NCBI GenBank assembly: GCA_016208525.1
Contig: JACQYJ010000013.1
Span: 862-11,100 of the forward strand
Origin: Deltaproteobacteria bacterium
GTDB lineage: Bacteria > Desulfobacterota > JAENJC01
DNA: 10,239 nucleotides
Reading direction: 5' to 3'
The stretch's first letter is position 1. Each line of letters opens with the position of its first letter. The translations under genes were made by a program, and so were the position numbers. Of this stretch, positions 1-6,736 are shown piece by piece. The notes under the pieces were generated by a model. That model was not told the DNA's origin, ran no database searches, and was given only the letters and a program-made list of their open reading frames with translations.

Positions 1-111
1 GCTGAGGCCTGCCTGCTCTTTTTAAGGCAATCTGGAGATACAGGCTTTGACTCAACCACTTTGTTGTGCTACTTTTACGAATATGACGGAAAAGACCAAT
101 ACCTTTATTAG
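1..111 (+). CDS. 3' end of an unidentified gene (partial)
   Basis: Frame 1 is open from the first base to a TAG at 109-111 and gives 36 residues ending in DGKDQYLY. The composition (aromatic, charged, two Cys) looks like protein, and the frame runs 29 bases past the ATG of the Nudix gene at 83. I do not recognise the family from so short a tail. The overlap would suggest that the two genes are co-transcribed and that the Nudix gene, which has no clear ribosome site, is translationally coupled. It could also be a chance open frame. Confidence 0.35.
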   Translation, partial: AEACLLFLRQSGDTGFDSTTLLCYFYEYDGKDQYLY

Positions 112-538
112 ATGCCCCTCCTGTGGAACTGCGATAGAGAAATACAAAAACCCGGTGCCTACTGTTGATATAATCATAGAGATCGAAGGGAAAGGTATCG
201 TTCTCATAAAGAGGAAGAACCCTCCCTTAGGATGGGCAATCCCTGGCGGTTTTATAGATTACGGAGAATCCATTGAAGAGGCCGCCCTGCGAGAGGCCAG
301 GGAAGAGGTTTCTTTGGAGGTTGAACTAATTGAGCAGTTACATACATATTCTGACCCTGCAAGAGACAAGCGGCATCACACCATCACAACAGTCTACATA
401 GCTAAAGCCTTTGGCGAACCAAAGGCTGCGGACGATGCCCTGGAGGTAGGGATATTTAGGGAAACAAACCTTCCGGAGCCGCTGGTCTTTGACCATGCTG
501 AGATCCTGAAAGATTACTTTTTAAGAAAAAGAAAATAA
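83..538 (+). CDS. Nudix hydrolase with one N-terminal zinc knuckle
   Basis: A 151-residue Nudix protein, probably hydrolysing a nucleoside diphosphate linked to another group (ADP-ribose or a similar dinucleotide); the substrate cannot be read from sequence. The Nudix box runs from G56 to L78: G56, five residues, E62, seven residues, then R70-E71-A72-R73-E74-E75. The usual glycine near the end of the box is S77, while the metal-binding glutamates are kept. C11-P-S-C14-G followed by YKNPVPTVD looks like a single zinc knuckle in front of the Nudix fold, as in related short Nudix proteins. I chose the ATG at 83 because the extra residues from the TTG at 47 are unlike the family and lie over the tail of the preceding gene. 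A GGAG at 34-37 could serve that TTG, so the start is not certain. The exact function is open. Confidence 0.85.
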   Translation: MTEKTNTFIRCPSCGTAIEKYKNPVPTVDIIIEIEGKGIVLIKRKNPPLGWAIPGGFIDYGESIEEAALREAREEVSLEVELIEQLHTYSDPARDKRHHTITTVYIAKAFGEPKAADDALEVGIFRETNLPEPLVFDHAEILKDYFLRKRK

Positions 539-543
539 AATTA

Positions 544-701
544 ACCGCAGAGGCGCAAAGACGCTGAGAAAACAAGACCAATACAGTTGACCACGGGGAA
601 CACTGGGAAAACATACACTAATTACATTTTGCTTGCAGTCCCCATGTTACCAGTGTTTTTAAGTTTTAAAGGGTTTCTCTGCGCCTCCGCGTCTCTGCGG
701 T
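544..701 (+). repeat. Nested inverted repeat made of period-8 units
   Basis: This fills most of the gap between the Nudix and amrA genes. The outer arms are 544-572 (begins ACCGCAGAGGCGC) and 673-701 (ends GTCTCTGCGGT); one is the inverse of the other at about 23 of 29 positions. Each arm is itself a degenerate tandem repeat of period 8. Inside lie weaker arms at about 590-613 (CACGGGGAACACTGGG) and 639-660 (CCCCATGTTACCAGTG), also roughly period 8. I recall similar sequences scattered in many bacterial genomes, with no known role. No gene is seen in the gap. If transcribed, it would fold into a long imperfect hairpin. Confidence 0.8.
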
Positions 702-723
702 AGATTCTTGTATTTGAGGAATT

Positions 724-1218
724 ATGGATGAAGAACTAACAATAGAAGAACAGAAAGAACTCTTGCAACTTGCGAGAGAGGCCATATCTGCCAATTTTAA
801 GAGCGCCCAGCCTCCTGACCTGTCAATTGAAGGTTCAAGGCTGAAAGAAAGTAGGGGCGCCTTTGTGACTCTCCATAATAAAGATGGTTCTTTAAGGGGT
901 TGCATAGGGTCATTCATGGCGGACAAGCCCCTGTATAAGACTGTAAGAGAGATGTCTCTTCAGGCTGCCTTTCATGACCCCCGCTTTCTCCCTCTTGAGG
1001 AAGAGGAGCTTAAGGAGATACACATAGAGATATCTGTCCTGTCACCCCTCAAGGAGGTAAAGGATGTGGACGAAATAGAGGTGGGAAGGCATGGGTTATA
1101 TATCATCAAAGGGATGCACTGCGGGACTCTCCTGCCCCAGGTGGCTGTGGAATATTGCTGGGACAGGAATACCTTCCTTGTACTTACCTATTTCGCCCAG
1201 GTATTTTCAGAAACCTGA
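724..1218 (+). CDS. amrA: AMMECR1-domain protein (AmrA), apparently shortened near the C-terminus
   Basis: A 164-residue AMMECR1-family protein, the A component of the AmmeMemoRadiSam group; its biochemical role is not settled. The family signature LRGCIG is at 57-62, followed by the usual FHDPRF, the RHGLYI stretch and LLPQVAVEY-WDR (residues about 136-148). The start has GAGGA four bases upstream. Family members usually run on after WDR-TFL through a Cys-Lys-Ala-Gly-Leu-Pro segment with a Trp before a final F-x-A-x-V-F strand. Here TFL (150-152) runs straight into VLTYFAQVFSE, so about 20-25 residues seem to be missing in frame. The usual Memo and radical-SAM partners are not in the window. 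The family is clear; whether this copy is fully functional is not. Confidence 0.88.
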   Translation: MDEELTIEEQKELLQLAREAISANFKSAQPPDLSIEGSRLKESRGAFVTLHNKDGSLRGCIGSFMADKPLYKTVREMSLQAAFHDPRFLPLEEEELKEIHIEISVLSPLKEVKDVDEIEVGRHGLYIIKGMHCGTLLPQVAVEYCWDRNTFLVLTYFAQVFSET

Positions 1219-1245
1219 TTAATCAGAACAGAATTAATCAGAACA
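1217..1245 (+). repeat. Two direct copies of ATTAATCAGAACA
   Basis: The 13-base sequence occurs at 1218-1230 and 1233-1245 (period 15), right after the amrA stop codon and just before the -35 box of the gatCA promoter. The first copy overlaps the perfect palindrome TGATTAATCA (1216-1225), which includes the stop codon. The position would suit a regulator site, but a local duplication explains it equally well. Confidence 0.5.
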
Positions 1246-1248
1246 TCC

Positions 1249-1278
1249 TTGAATTATTAACCCACGATATGTTATAAA
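1249..1278 (+). promoter_or_regulatory. Probable sigma-70 promoter for gatCA
   Basis: TTGAAT (1249-1254) and TATAAA (1273-1278) are separated by 18 bases in an AT-rich gap. Transcription would start near 1285, about 50 bases before gatC. The match is good, but it was read by eye. Confidence 0.55.
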
Positions 1279-1335
1279 CTTGTCTTTTTGAATAAACAGA
1301 TAGATTTGATCTATTCATCGTTTAGGAGGTATCTC

Positions 1336-1623
1336 ATGGCCCTTACAAAGAAAGAAGTCGAACACGTTGCAAACCTGGCAAGACTCGATCTTGCCGAAGG
1401 TGAGGCCGAGGCATTTAAGGGGCAGCTCGACGCAATACTCAGTTATGTGGAGAAGCTGAAGCAGTTGAATACTGATTCGGTAGAGCCCACCTCCCATGCC
1501 GTTCCTATTAACAACGTCTTCAGGGAAGACATTATAATACAGCCTTTGGGGCAGGAGAAGGCCCTTGCAAATGCCCCGGACAGGGCGGACGGATGTTTCA
1601 GGGTGCCGAAGGTGGTGGAATAA
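1336..1623 (+). CDS. gatC: Asp-tRNA(Asn)/Glu-tRNA(Gln) amidotransferase subunit C
   Basis: GatC is the small subunit that wraps around GatA and GatB in the complex that turns mischarged Glu-tRNA(Gln) or Asp-tRNA(Asn) into the correct aminoacyl-tRNA. The 95 residues match the usual GatC length and pattern: KKEVEHVANLARLDL at the N-terminus, a helix with LSYVEKLKQLNTD, then VEPTSHAVPINNVFREDI and a C-terminal FRVPKVVE. The ATG at 1336 was chosen because a strong AGGAGGT (1324-1330) lies five bases upstream; an open frame reaching further upstream is not GatC-like. The stop overlaps the gatA start (TAATG), so the two are translated together. gatB is not next to them and must lie elsewhere. Confidence 0.95.
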   Translation: MALTKKEVEHVANLARLDLAEGEAEAFKGQLDAILSYVEKLKQLNTDSVEPTSHAVPINNVFREDIIIQPLGQEKALANAPDRADGCFRVPKVVE

Positions 1624-3080
1624 TGGAGATATACGAACTTACCATACACGAGCTTCATGATAAGCTGAAAAAGAAAGAGGTCTCGTCCGTCGAGGCAACA
1701 GGGGCGGTATTCTCACGTATCGTTTCCATTGAAGACAAGGTCCATTCCTTTGTGACCGTCTCCAGAGACGAGGCTCTCAGGCAGGCGGAAGAGGCCGATA
1801 AAAGGATAGCTTCAGGCGATATGAGGCCCCTTACAGGGATTCCTATTGCTGTAAAGGACATCTTCTGCACAGAGGGGGTAAGGACGACCTGCTCATCAAA
1901 GATACTGGAGAACTTTATTCCTCCTTACGACTCAACCGTTGTGGCCAGGTTAAAAAGCGAAGGGGCCGTGATCCTTGGGAAGACCAACATGGACGAGTTC
2001 GCAATGGGCTCATCCACTGAAACCTCCCGGTTCGGAATAACAAGGAACCCCTGGGACCTTGACCGGATACCTGGTGGAAGCAGCGGCGGCTCCGCGGCGT
2101 CTGTTGCCGCATCCGAGTGCATCGCGTCCATCGGAACAGACACCGGTGGTTCCATAAGACAGCCTGCCGCATGCTGCGGGATTGTGGGCCTGAAGCCGAC
2201 ATACGGCAGGGTCAGCAGATACGGTATGATAGCCTTTGCGTCATCCCTAGACCAGGGAGGCCCAATGACTAAGGATGTTAAGGATGCGGCCATATTGCTT
2301 CAGGTGATGGCAGGTCATGATGGGATGGACTCCACGTCAGTCAATACTCCGGTCCCCGATTATTCAAAGGGCCTTTCCGGAAACATTAAGGGTCTTAAAA
2401 TCGGCCTTCCAAGGGAATATTTCATTGAGGGGATGGACAAAGAGGTAGACGCAGCAGTAAGAAGGGCGGTTAAAGAGCTTGAAGGACTTGGGGCTGAAGT
2501 TGTTGATATATCCCTTCCCCATACAGAATACGCCGTGGCCGTATATTACCTGATCGCTACTGCAGAGGCATCTTCAAATCTCGCCCGCTTTGACGGGGCG
2601 AAATACGGATACAGGGCGGCTCAAGCAAAAGACCTCCTTGATATGTATAAAAGGAGCAGGGCCGAGGGGTTTGGCCCTGAAGTGAAGCGGAGGATAATGC
2701 TTGGGACATACGCCCTTTCCTCCGGATATTATGATGCATACTACCTTAAGGCCCAGAAGGTCAGGACGCTTATACAAAACGACTTTGTTGATGCGTTCAA
2801 GAGGTGTGATGTAATAGTCACTCCAACTGCTCCAACCCCTGCCTTCAAGATAGGAGAGAAGACGGCAGACCCGCTACAGATGTATCTCTCCGACATATTT
2901 ACAATATCAGTGAACCTGGCAGGGCTTCCGGCAATCTCCCTGCCATGCGGGTTTACAAGCGGCAATCTCCCCATCGGTCTGCAAATAATCGGAAAGGGGT
3001 TTGATGACGAAACGCTTCTGAGAGCGGCCCATGCCTACGAACAGGCAACAGAGCGGCACAAGAAAAAAGCAAGTCTTTAA
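1623..3080 (+). CDS. gatA: Asp-tRNA(Asn)/Glu-tRNA(Gln) amidotransferase subunit A
   Basis: GatA is the glutaminase subunit, an amidase-signature enzyme that releases ammonia from glutamine for the GatB active site. The length of 485 residues is normal. The amidase signature is complete: the catalytic Lys in IPIAVKDIF, the NMDEFAMGSSTETSRFG stretch, the PGGSSGGSAASVAA loop carrying the cis-Ser, and TGGSIRQPA with the nucleophilic Ser, followed by GLKPTYGRVSRYG. The ATG at 1623 overlaps the gatC stop; an in-frame ATG at 1593 inside gatC would only add residues unlike the family. The pair without an adjacent gatB suggests a cytoplasmic GatCAB assembled from split loci. No truncation or odd composition is seen. 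Confidence 0.97.
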   Translation: MEIYELTIHELHDKLKKKEVSSVEATGAVFSRIVSIEDKVHSFVTVSRDEALRQAEEADKRIASGDMRPLTGIPIAVKDIFCTEGVRTTCSSKILENFIPPYDSTVVARLKSEGAVILGKTNMDEFAMGSSTETSRFGITRNPWDLDRIPGGSSGGSAASVAASECIASIGTDTGGSIRQPAACCGIVGLKPTYGRVSRYGMIAFASSLDQGGPMTKDVKDAAILLQVMAGHDGMDSTSVNTPVPDYSKGLSGNIKGLKIGLPREYFIEGMDKEVDAAVRRAVKELEGLGAEVVDISLPHTEYAVAVYYLIATAEASSNLARFDGAKYGYRAAQAKDLLDMYKRSRAEGFGPEVKRRIMLGTYALSSGYYDAYYLKAQKVRTLIQNDFVDAFKRCDVIVTPTAPTPAFKIGEKTADPLQMYLSDIFTISVNLAGLPAISLPCGFTSGNLPIGLQIIGKGFDDETLLRAAHAYEQATERHKKKASL

Positions 3081-3088
3081 GCTTTTTT
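3063..3088 (+). terminator. Weak possible terminator over the gatA stop codon
   Basis: AAAAAAGC (3063-3070) pairs with GCTTTTTT (3081-3088) around a 10-base loop, ending in a T run. The stem has only two G-C pairs and includes the last gatA codons, so termination would be inefficient at best. Confidence 0.3.
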
Positions 3089-3090
3089 AT

Positions 3091-3163
3091 CCACAGATTA
3101 CACAGATTACGCAGATGAGATGCTTCACGATAAGCTAATCTGTGCAATCTGCGAAATCTGTGG
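3091..3163 (+). repeat. Inverted repeat made of period-9 units (CACAGATTA type)
   Basis: The left arm 3091-3116 (CCACAGATTACACAGATT and on) and the right arm 3138-3163 (ends AATCTGTGG) are inverse copies at 22 of 26 positions, with 21 bases between. Each arm is a tandem of about three 9-base units, for example CACAGATTA-CACAGATTA-CGCAGATGA. It fills nearly the whole gap between gatA and the mutase gene. I recall the same sequence type in many unrelated bacterial genomes; its origin and role are unknown to me. Confidence 0.82.
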
Positions 3164-3185
3164 AAATGTTTAGGTCGAGGTATCT

Positions 3186-4661
3186 ATGATTAATAAAAAC
3201 ATTTTCAGAGAATACGACATAAGAGGGATTGCTGAGCAGGATCTGACTGATGAGGCGGTAACGCTTATTGGCAAGGGGTACGGGACCATAGTCAGTGGTC
3301 AGTGGTCAGGGGTCAGTGGTCAGCAGAAAGTAGCAGTGGGGCGGGATGTAAGGCTCAGCTCTAATAGGCTCAGGGATGCCATTATAGAGGGGATAACTTC
3401 AACAGGTGTTGATGTGTTAGATGTTGGGGAATGCCCGACCCCTCTCCTCTATTTCGCCGCATACACGAAGGATGTGGACGGCGGGATAATGATAACAGGG
3501 AGCCACAACCCGCCGGAATATAACGGGTTCAAGGTACTGATTGGAAGAGAGACTATTCACGGCGGCGGGATACAAGAGCTTAGAAAGCTTATAGAGACCG
3601 GCTCTTTTGCATCCGCTTCAAGCGGAAAGGTAGAAAGGTTTGAAGTGATCCCCGCATATCTTGAAATGGTAAAGGAGAAGTTCAAGGCAATTCCTTCTTC
3701 AGGGAAGAGGCTAAAGGCAGTAGTTGATGCCGGAAACGGCACAGGCGGCCTCGTTGCCCCGCAACTATTGAAAAGTATCGGAGTAGATGTAATTCCGCTA
3801 TTCTGCGAAGTGGACGGAAATTTCCCGAACCACCACCCGGACCCGACAGTCCCGGAAAATCTCAAGACCCTCATAGAAACCGTAAAGGCTGAGAATGCAG
3901 ACCTCGGCGTCGCATACGACGGGGACTCAGACAGAATAGGGTTAGTGGATGAGAATGGAAGCATCATCTGGGGAGACCAGCTCATAGTCCTCTTTGCGAG
4001 GGACATCCTTAAAAATGCGGAATGCGGAATGCGGAAGGGGACTGTCCCAGATTTACGGACGGAGCAGAGCGGAGCCGTAGAATCGGGACTGTCCCCGGCT
4101 TTGTCAGAAAAACCTACAATCATTGGAGAAGTAAAGTGCTCCCAGATAATGTACGACGACATAGAAAGGCATGGCGGAAGGGGAATCATGTGGAAGGCGG
4201 GCCATTCCCTTATAAAGGACAAGATGAAGAAGGAAAAGGCTGTTCTGGCAGGGGAGATGAGCGGACATATCTTCTTTGCCGACAGGTATTTTGGATTCGA
4301 TGACGCCATATATGCAACTTGCCGGGTAATAGAGATATTATTGAAAGAGGGCAAACCGCTCTCGACCCTCCTCTCAGACCTTCCCAAGACCTTCAACACG
4401 CCGGAGATCCGTGTGGACTGCCCGGATGAAAAGAAGTTTGAGACAGTTGAAAAGGTAAAAGAGATTCTTTCAAAGGACTATCCCATAATAGATATAGATG
4501 GTGTAAGGGTTAAATTCGCCGAAGGATGGGGGCTTCTCAGGGCCTCCAACACAGGCCCTATACTTGTAATGAGGTTTGAGGCCTCGTCCGAGGAAAGGCT
4601 TTCAGAGTACAGAAGAATCGTTGAAGATATCTTAAGAGAAGTTGTAGAAACAGGCCTTTAG
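3186..4661 (+). CDS. Phosphomannomutase/phosphoglucomutase with two in-frame repeat insertions
   Basis: An alpha-D-phosphohexomutase (AlgC/ManB type) that interconverts 6-phospho and 1-phospho forms of mannose or glucose to feed nucleotide-sugar and polysaccharide synthesis. Four active-site loops are present: TGSHNP with phospho-Ser S106, the metal loop DGDSDR at 245-250, the sugar loop GEMSGH at 356-361, and the phosphate loop RFEASSE at 463-469. The start has GAGG five bases upstream. At 491 residues it is about 30-40 longer than the usual 455-460. The excess is two low-complexity inserts encoded by DNA repeats: residues 36-46 (heptamers) and about 277-307 (heptamers plus a REP-like palindrome). 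The last five codons and the stop lie in another REP-like element. All active-site loops remain in frame, so the enzyme is probably active. Confidence 0.93.
   Translation: MINKNIFREYDIRGIAEQDLTDEAVTLIGKGYGTIVSGQWSGVSGQQKVAVGRDVRLSSNRLRDAIIEGITSTGVDVLDVGECPTPLLYFAAYTKDVDGGIMITGSHNPPEYNGFKVLIGRETIHGGGIQELRKLIETGSFASASSGKVERFEVIPAYLEMVKEKFKAIPSSGKRLKAVVDAGNGTGGLVAPQLLKSIGVDVIPLFCEVDGNFPNHHPDPTVPENLKTLIETVKAENADLGVAYDGDSDRIGLVDENGSIIWGDQLIVLFARDILKNAECGMRKGTVPDLRTEQSGAVESGLSPALSEKPTIIGEVKCSQIMYDDIERHGGRGIMWKAGHSLIKDKMKKEKAVLAGEMSGHIFFADRYFGFDDAIYATCRVIEILLKEGKPLSTLLSDLPKTFNTPEIRVDCPDEKKFETVEKVKEILSKDYPIIDIDGVRVKFAEGWGLLRASNTGPILVMRFEASSEERLSEYRRIVEDILREVVETGL
3291..3323 (+). repeat. Heptamer tandem repeat GTCAGTG inside the mutase gene
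   Basis: There are four copies plus five bases of a 7-bp unit: GTCAGTG, GTCAGTG, GTCAGGG, GTCAGTG, GTCAG. The 33 bases equal 11 codons (VSGQWSGVSGQ), so the reading frame is kept. The insert falls between the first helix and the next strand (VAVGRD) of domain 1, where homologues have a short loop. Confidence 0.88.
4014..4034 (+). repeat. Three perfect AATGCGG heptamers inside the mutase gene
   Basis: AATGCGG occurs three times in a row, 21 bases or seven codons (NAECGMR). The same heptamer opens the repeat between metF and thyX at 8083. It directly precedes the palindromic insert at 4037. Confidence 0.85.
4037..4096 (+). repeat. REP-like palindrome (GGGGACTGTCCC ends) inside the mutase gene
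   Basis: The left end 4037-4058 begins GGGGACTGTCCC and the right end 4075-4096 ends GGGACTGTCCCC. The two are inverse copies apart from one or two small shifts, and the middle is GGAGC-AGAGC-GGAGC. The insert reads through in frame as about 20 residues between the ILK helix end and the PTIIGEVK strand. I recall similar GGGGACTGTCCC elements dispersed in some bacterial genomes; that they are mobilised by a Y1-type transposase is inference. Confidence 0.8.
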
Positions 4662-4693
4662 GCCTGTTAACATGGCTGAAGCCATGTTTCTAC
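4644..4693 (+). repeat. REP-like double hairpin flanked by GTAG, over the mutase stop codon
   Basis: This 50-base element is perfectly symmetric in fold. GTAGA (4644-4648) pairs with TCTAC (4689-4693). Between them stand two perfect 9-bp stems with 2-base loops: AACAGGCCT/AGGCCTGTT (4649-4668) and AACATGGCT/AGCCATGTT (4669-4688). Read on either strand, each half is GTAG followed by a hairpin, which is the layout of REP sequences used by REP-associated tyrosine transposases, here as an inverted pair. It supplies the last codons (VETGL) and TAG of the mutase and ends eight bases before the TTG start of the next gene. The fold is seen directly; the REP link is by analogy. Confidence 0.88.
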
Positions 4694-4700
4694 TAGGATT

Positions 4701-5993
4701 TTGTACAATCCGGAAAAAATCACGAATATGTCAAAGGTGATTGCCCCTCCTTATGACGTAATCTCCCCTGATGGTCAGGAGAAGCTGTATCAGAAAAGCG
4801 ACTACAATATTGTCAGGCTTGACTTTGCCAAGGGATCTCCTTCTGATAATGACATCAACAACCGGTATACGAGGGCCGCATCCGATTTTAAAAAGTGGCA
4901 GGCGGATGGAATACTGGTCATGGATGAAAGGCCTGCCATATACATTTATGAGCAGGATTACAGGCTTAAGGACGGCACCGTAAAGACCAGAAAAGGGTTT
5001 ATGTCGCTGGTACGCATTGAGGAGCTTGATTCCGGCGTAATACTTCCGCATGAGAGGACCCTTTCAGGGCCTAAGACAGACAGGCTTAACCTGACAAAGG
5101 CGACAGACGCCAATTTTTCTCCCATCTTTTCCCTTTATTCCGACCCGGAGTTGAAGACCAACGCCCTTTTGTCAGGGGGATCAAAGACGGCGCCAATAAT
5201 AAATGTCCAGGGTGAGGACGGCGCTAACAACCGGCTCTGGCGTGTCACCGATGAGTCCATCATAAACGGCCTTATCAAAGAGATCTCCGACAAGATGATA
5301 TTTATCGCAGACGGACATCACCGCTATGAGACAGCCCTTAATTACAGGAACGAGATGAGGGAGAAACACCCTGATTATACCGGTAAGGAGGGTTTTAACT
5401 ATACCCTCATGTATTTCTCGAATATGGACGACGAAGGGCTGACGGTATTCCCTACCCACAGGCTCATATATGGAGTGAAGGAGTTTGATTCAGAGGTGTT
5501 TGAAAACAGGCTTTCCGAAAACTTCAAGATAGAGAGAATGCCGGCGCCAGCATCGGCTGAGTTCTTGAGTCCATTCATGAAGAGGTTAAGGGAGAAGGGG
5601 AGCGGCCATTCCCTCGGGGTTTATGCAAAGGGATGGAACCATGCTGCAATAATAACCTTGAAGAACGAGGATGTTATGGACAGGTTTGTTGCCGAACACT
5701 CCAAGGCGTACAGGCGGCTTGATGTAACCATTCTCCATACACTGATCATTGAGAATATCCTGGGTGTCAGCAAGGAGCGCCAGGAGAGGAAGGAGAACAT
5801 AGAGTATATCCAGGACGAAGTTGAAGGACTCTCAAAGGTTCAAAATGGTGAGCGACAGCTCTTTTTTATACTGAATCCCACGAAGGTCTCCGAAGTTGAG
5901 GAGGTTGCCAAGGCCAGGGACAAGATGCCGCAGAAGTCCACGTACTTTTATCCAAAGCTTCTGACAGGACTTGTTATCAATACAACTATATAA
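4701..5993 (+). CDS. DUF1015 family protein, N-terminus probably cut by a REP-like element
   Basis: A 430-residue cytosolic protein of the DUF1015 family, whose activity is not known to me. Family marks are clear: YNPEKI and SKVIAPPYDVISP near the start, LPHERT-LSGPKTDR, NFSPIFSLY, then IADGHHRYETAL with the invariant D204-G-H-H-R, and TVFPTHRLIYG. Homologues usually start with about ten residues ending P-F-R-G-x-x before YNPEK. Here the in-frame codons upstream of the TTG at 4701 read T-R-I and run back into the REP-like hairpin, reaching a TGA at 4677. The true start is therefore TTG 4701 (AGGA only two bases ahead) or ATG 4728, both weak; coupling to the mutase gene is possible. The remainder looks intact. 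Confidence 0.9.
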   Translation: MYNPEKITNMSKVIAPPYDVISPDGQEKLYQKSDYNIVRLDFAKGSPSDNDINNRYTRAASDFKKWQADGILVMDERPAIYIYEQDYRLKDGTVKTRKGFMSLVRIEELDSGVILPHERTLSGPKTDRLNLTKATDANFSPIFSLYSDPELKTNALLSGGSKTAPIINVQGEDGANNRLWRVTDESIINGLIKEISDKMIFIADGHHRYETALNYRNEMREKHPDYTGKEGFNYTLMYFSNMDDEGLTVFPTHRLIYGVKEFDSEVFENRLSENFKIERMPAPASAEFLSPFMKRLREKGSGHSLGVYAKGWNHAAIITLKNEDVMDRFVAEHSKAYRRLDVTILHTLIIENILGVSKERQERKENIEYIQDEVEGLSKVQNGERQLFFILNPTKVSEVEEVAKARDKMPQKSTYFYPKLLTGLVINTTI

Positions 5994-5997
5994 GGTT

Positions 5998-6027
5998 TTG
6001 ACTTTTGCACTTTTTTTACTGTATACT
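5998..6027 (+). promoter_or_regulatory. Strong sigma-70 promoter for the gntR-metV-metF operon
   Basis: TTGACT (5998-6003) and TATACT (6022-6027) are 18 bases apart, starting four bases after the DUF1015 stop. Transcription would begin near 6033-6035, only a few bases before the ATG at 6038, so the regulator mRNA would be nearly leaderless. Confidence 0.7.
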
Positions 6028-6034
6028 GTATACA
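6020..6034 (+). promoter_or_regulatory. Probable GntR-family operator TGTATACTGTATACA
   Basis: A perfect 15-bp palindrome with a single central base (6027) covers the -10 box and the likely start point. FadR-type GntR regulators bind short palindromes with GT and AC half-site cores such as this. Its place just before the regulator's own ATG points to autorepression. Confidence 0.65.
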
Positions 6035-6037
6035 ATT

Positions 6038-6736
6038 ATGGCGCGCAGACCACGAAGAACTATAGACCAGACGCAGACCCTGAGAGAGCGTATTGTAAAC
6101 ATCCTCAGGGAATCTATTCTAAAGGGGACGCTGAAGCCTGGAGAGCGCGTAGCGGAATCCGACCTCGCCGAGAAATACGGGATCAGCAGGACTCCCATCA
6201 GAGAGGCATTCAGACAGCTTGAGACAGAGGGGTTTCTGAAGGTCATTCCGAGGAGGGGGGCGGAGGTTACGTCCCTGACGGAGGAGGATGTAAGGGAATT
6301 TTATGAAGTGAAGTCTCTTCTGGAAAGCTATGCAGCAAAGGTCGCAACTGACAGACTCAACGAAAAGGACATCAAAAGACTTGAAATGCTCAACTCTTCC
6401 ATGGAGCGTTTTGCCAGGAACGACGACATAAAGGGTTTTTTCAAGGCTGACAACGATTGTCACGACATATTCATTCAAAAATGCGGTAACGACAAACTCT
6501 GCAATATCATTCAAAACCTCCTCCAGCAGTTCCAGAGGTTCAGGATCGCATCCTTCGTTATTAAGGGAAGGATGGAGGTCTCGGTAGACCAGCACAAGGA
6601 TATAATCAAGGCCTGCTGTGACAGGGACTCCAATCTTGTCGAACAGCTTGTTAAAAGGAATGCCGAGTACAGCGCAAAACTTCTGGCCCAGAGGTTTCAA
6701 AAGAGCGGAGAAGCTGTAGTCAAGGGGGTAAGATAA
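6038..6736 (+). CDS. GntR-family transcriptional regulator (FadR/FCD type)
   Basis: A 232-residue DNA-binding regulator. The winged helix-turn-helix covers about 15-78, with LKPGERVAESDLAEKYGIS and the recognition helix R51-TPIREAFRQLETEGFL. An all-helical FCD ligand domain follows from about 84. FCD proteins usually hold a metal with one Asp and three His. D138 and H142 (DNDCH) and H186 (VDQHKDII) are present, but the third His position seems to be N208, so metal or effector binding may differ. The ATG at 6038 was chosen because the frame's upstream TTG lies in the promoter; there is no ribosome site, which fits a nearly leaderless mRNA. Its stop overlaps the metV start, so it is likely the operon's own regulator. 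The effector, perhaps a folate or C1 compound, is inference. Confidence 0.9.
   Translation: MARRPRRTIDQTQTLRERIVNILRESILKGTLKPGERVAESDLAEKYGISRTPIREAFRQLETEGFLKVIPRRGAEVTSLTEEDVREFYEVKSLLESYAAKVATDRLNEKDIKRLEMLNSSMERFARNDDIKGFFKADNDCHDIFIQKCGNDKLCNIIQNLLQQFQRFRIASFVIKGRMEVSVDQHKDIIKACCDRDSNLVEQLVKRNAEYSAKLLAQRFQKSGEAVVKGVR

Noticed and set aside
47..82. Longer Nudix start from TTG at 47
   Set aside because: The added residues are unlike the family and overlap the open tail of the preceding gene; ATG 83 fits the single-knuckle Nudix pattern, although a GGAG before 47 leaves some doubt.
3557..4399. A 280-codon open frame on the minus strand
   Set aside because: It lies wholly inside the mutase gene, whose active-site motifs are on the plus strand; the minus-strand translation shows no family features.
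6005..6037. TTG at 6005 as the start of the GntR regulator
   Set aside because: It lies between the -35 and -10 boxes of the best promoter, and the extra residues are not part of the GntR domain.
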